Positions 48,972 through 49,023 of a DNA stretch of 49,023 nt are shown in pieces. The stretch covers positions 1 to 49,023 of the forward strand of contig JAEDIW010000015.1 of assembly GCA_016296655.1 (NCBI GenBank). The letters are read 5' to 3'. The notes below the pieces were generated by a model. The model was not told the DNA's origin and searched no databases. It saw only the letters and a program-made list of their open reading frames with translations. Position 1 is the first letter of the stretch. Each line of letters opens with the position of its first letter. The position numbers and the translations under genes are program-made. Source of the DNA: Treponema sp. (GTDB lineage Bacteria; Spirochaetota; Spirochaetia; Treponematales; Treponemataceae).

Positions 48972-49011
48972 ATGCATTGGATTGAACCTGGTGTACAGGA
49001 ATCCAAATGCT
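48972..49011. promoter_or_regulatory. Hairpin upstream of the transglutaminase-like gene
   Basis: TTGGATT and AATCCAA pair around an inner CCTG/CAGG stem, with GCA/ATGC extending the arms. There is no T-run in the right place for a terminator on either strand. It may be a leader structure or the end of a transcript from outside the window. Confidence 0.4.
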
Positions 49012-49023
49012 GTAAACCTTGAA

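Overview
The window looks like the chromosome of a spirochaete close to Treponema, probably a gut or rumen species. The DNA is moderately AT-rich. The gene set and local orders are typical of treponemes: yajC-secD-secF, rplU-prp-rpmA-obgE-nadD-yqeK-LCP-rsfS, ispE-spoVG-tRNA-Gln-rplY, a Maf-like flagellin-modification protein, and many lipoproteins and secreted proteins. This assignment comes from recognising gene families and was not tested by a search.

Layout. 1-270: tandem hairpin repeat, then the promoter of the Sec operon. 280-4691: yajC, secD, secF, ispH. 4708-7495 (minus strand): a tRNA-binding protein and a B12-type radical SAM protein. 7792-10297: gpsA and ffh. 10334-12343: a secreted CBM48-like protein, a pseudo-receiver and trpR, separated by GC-rich repeats and mini-elements. 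12514-16563 (minus): a very large ankyrin lipoprotein, a PerR-like regulator and a rubrerythrin. 17045-17756: an hsp20 gene behind a near-consensus sigma-54 promoter. 17872-21613 (minus): an iron alcohol dehydrogenase and a three-gene RsbV/RsbW/RsbU-like partner switch. 22171-32075: degP, ribosome-assembly and translation genes, a strikingly acidic small protein, ispE, spoVG, tRNA-Gln and rplY. 32210-39471: tilS, a calcium-loop TPR protein, a lipoprotein HtrA-like protease and lepA. 39545-42741 (minus): a Maf/DUF115 protein and a SurA/PpiD-like chaperone. 43049-45045: a beta-propeller protein and a degenerate LytM protein. 45289-48939: mnmA, a HTH-EIIA fusion and a secreted transglutaminase-like protein.

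The genes are mostly housekeeping (protein export, translation, isoprenoid synthesis, tRNA modification, envelope maintenance) with stress-response modules between them. I see no prophage, CRISPR array, complete insertion sequence or defence island.

The most unusual signals lie between genes. (1) At least nine genes have a -10-like hexamer 6-8 bases before their start codon and no Shine-Dalgarno sequence, suggesting widespread leaderless mRNAs beside genes with strong ribosome sites. (2) A mini-element family bounded by GGGGCTGTC is present in five copies plus one end fragment, sometimes inside a second family of GC-rich hairpin islands. (3) A third intergenic repeat occurs twice, and its hairpin stem keeps pairing although the bases differ. 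(4) Several proteins keep the fold of an enzyme or signalling domain but have lost key residues: a receiver without its Asp, a LytM domain without zinc ligands, and an MnmA without its second catalytic Cys. (5) A sigma-54 promoter candidate precedes a gene that fuses a DNA-binding domain to EIIA-Ntr.
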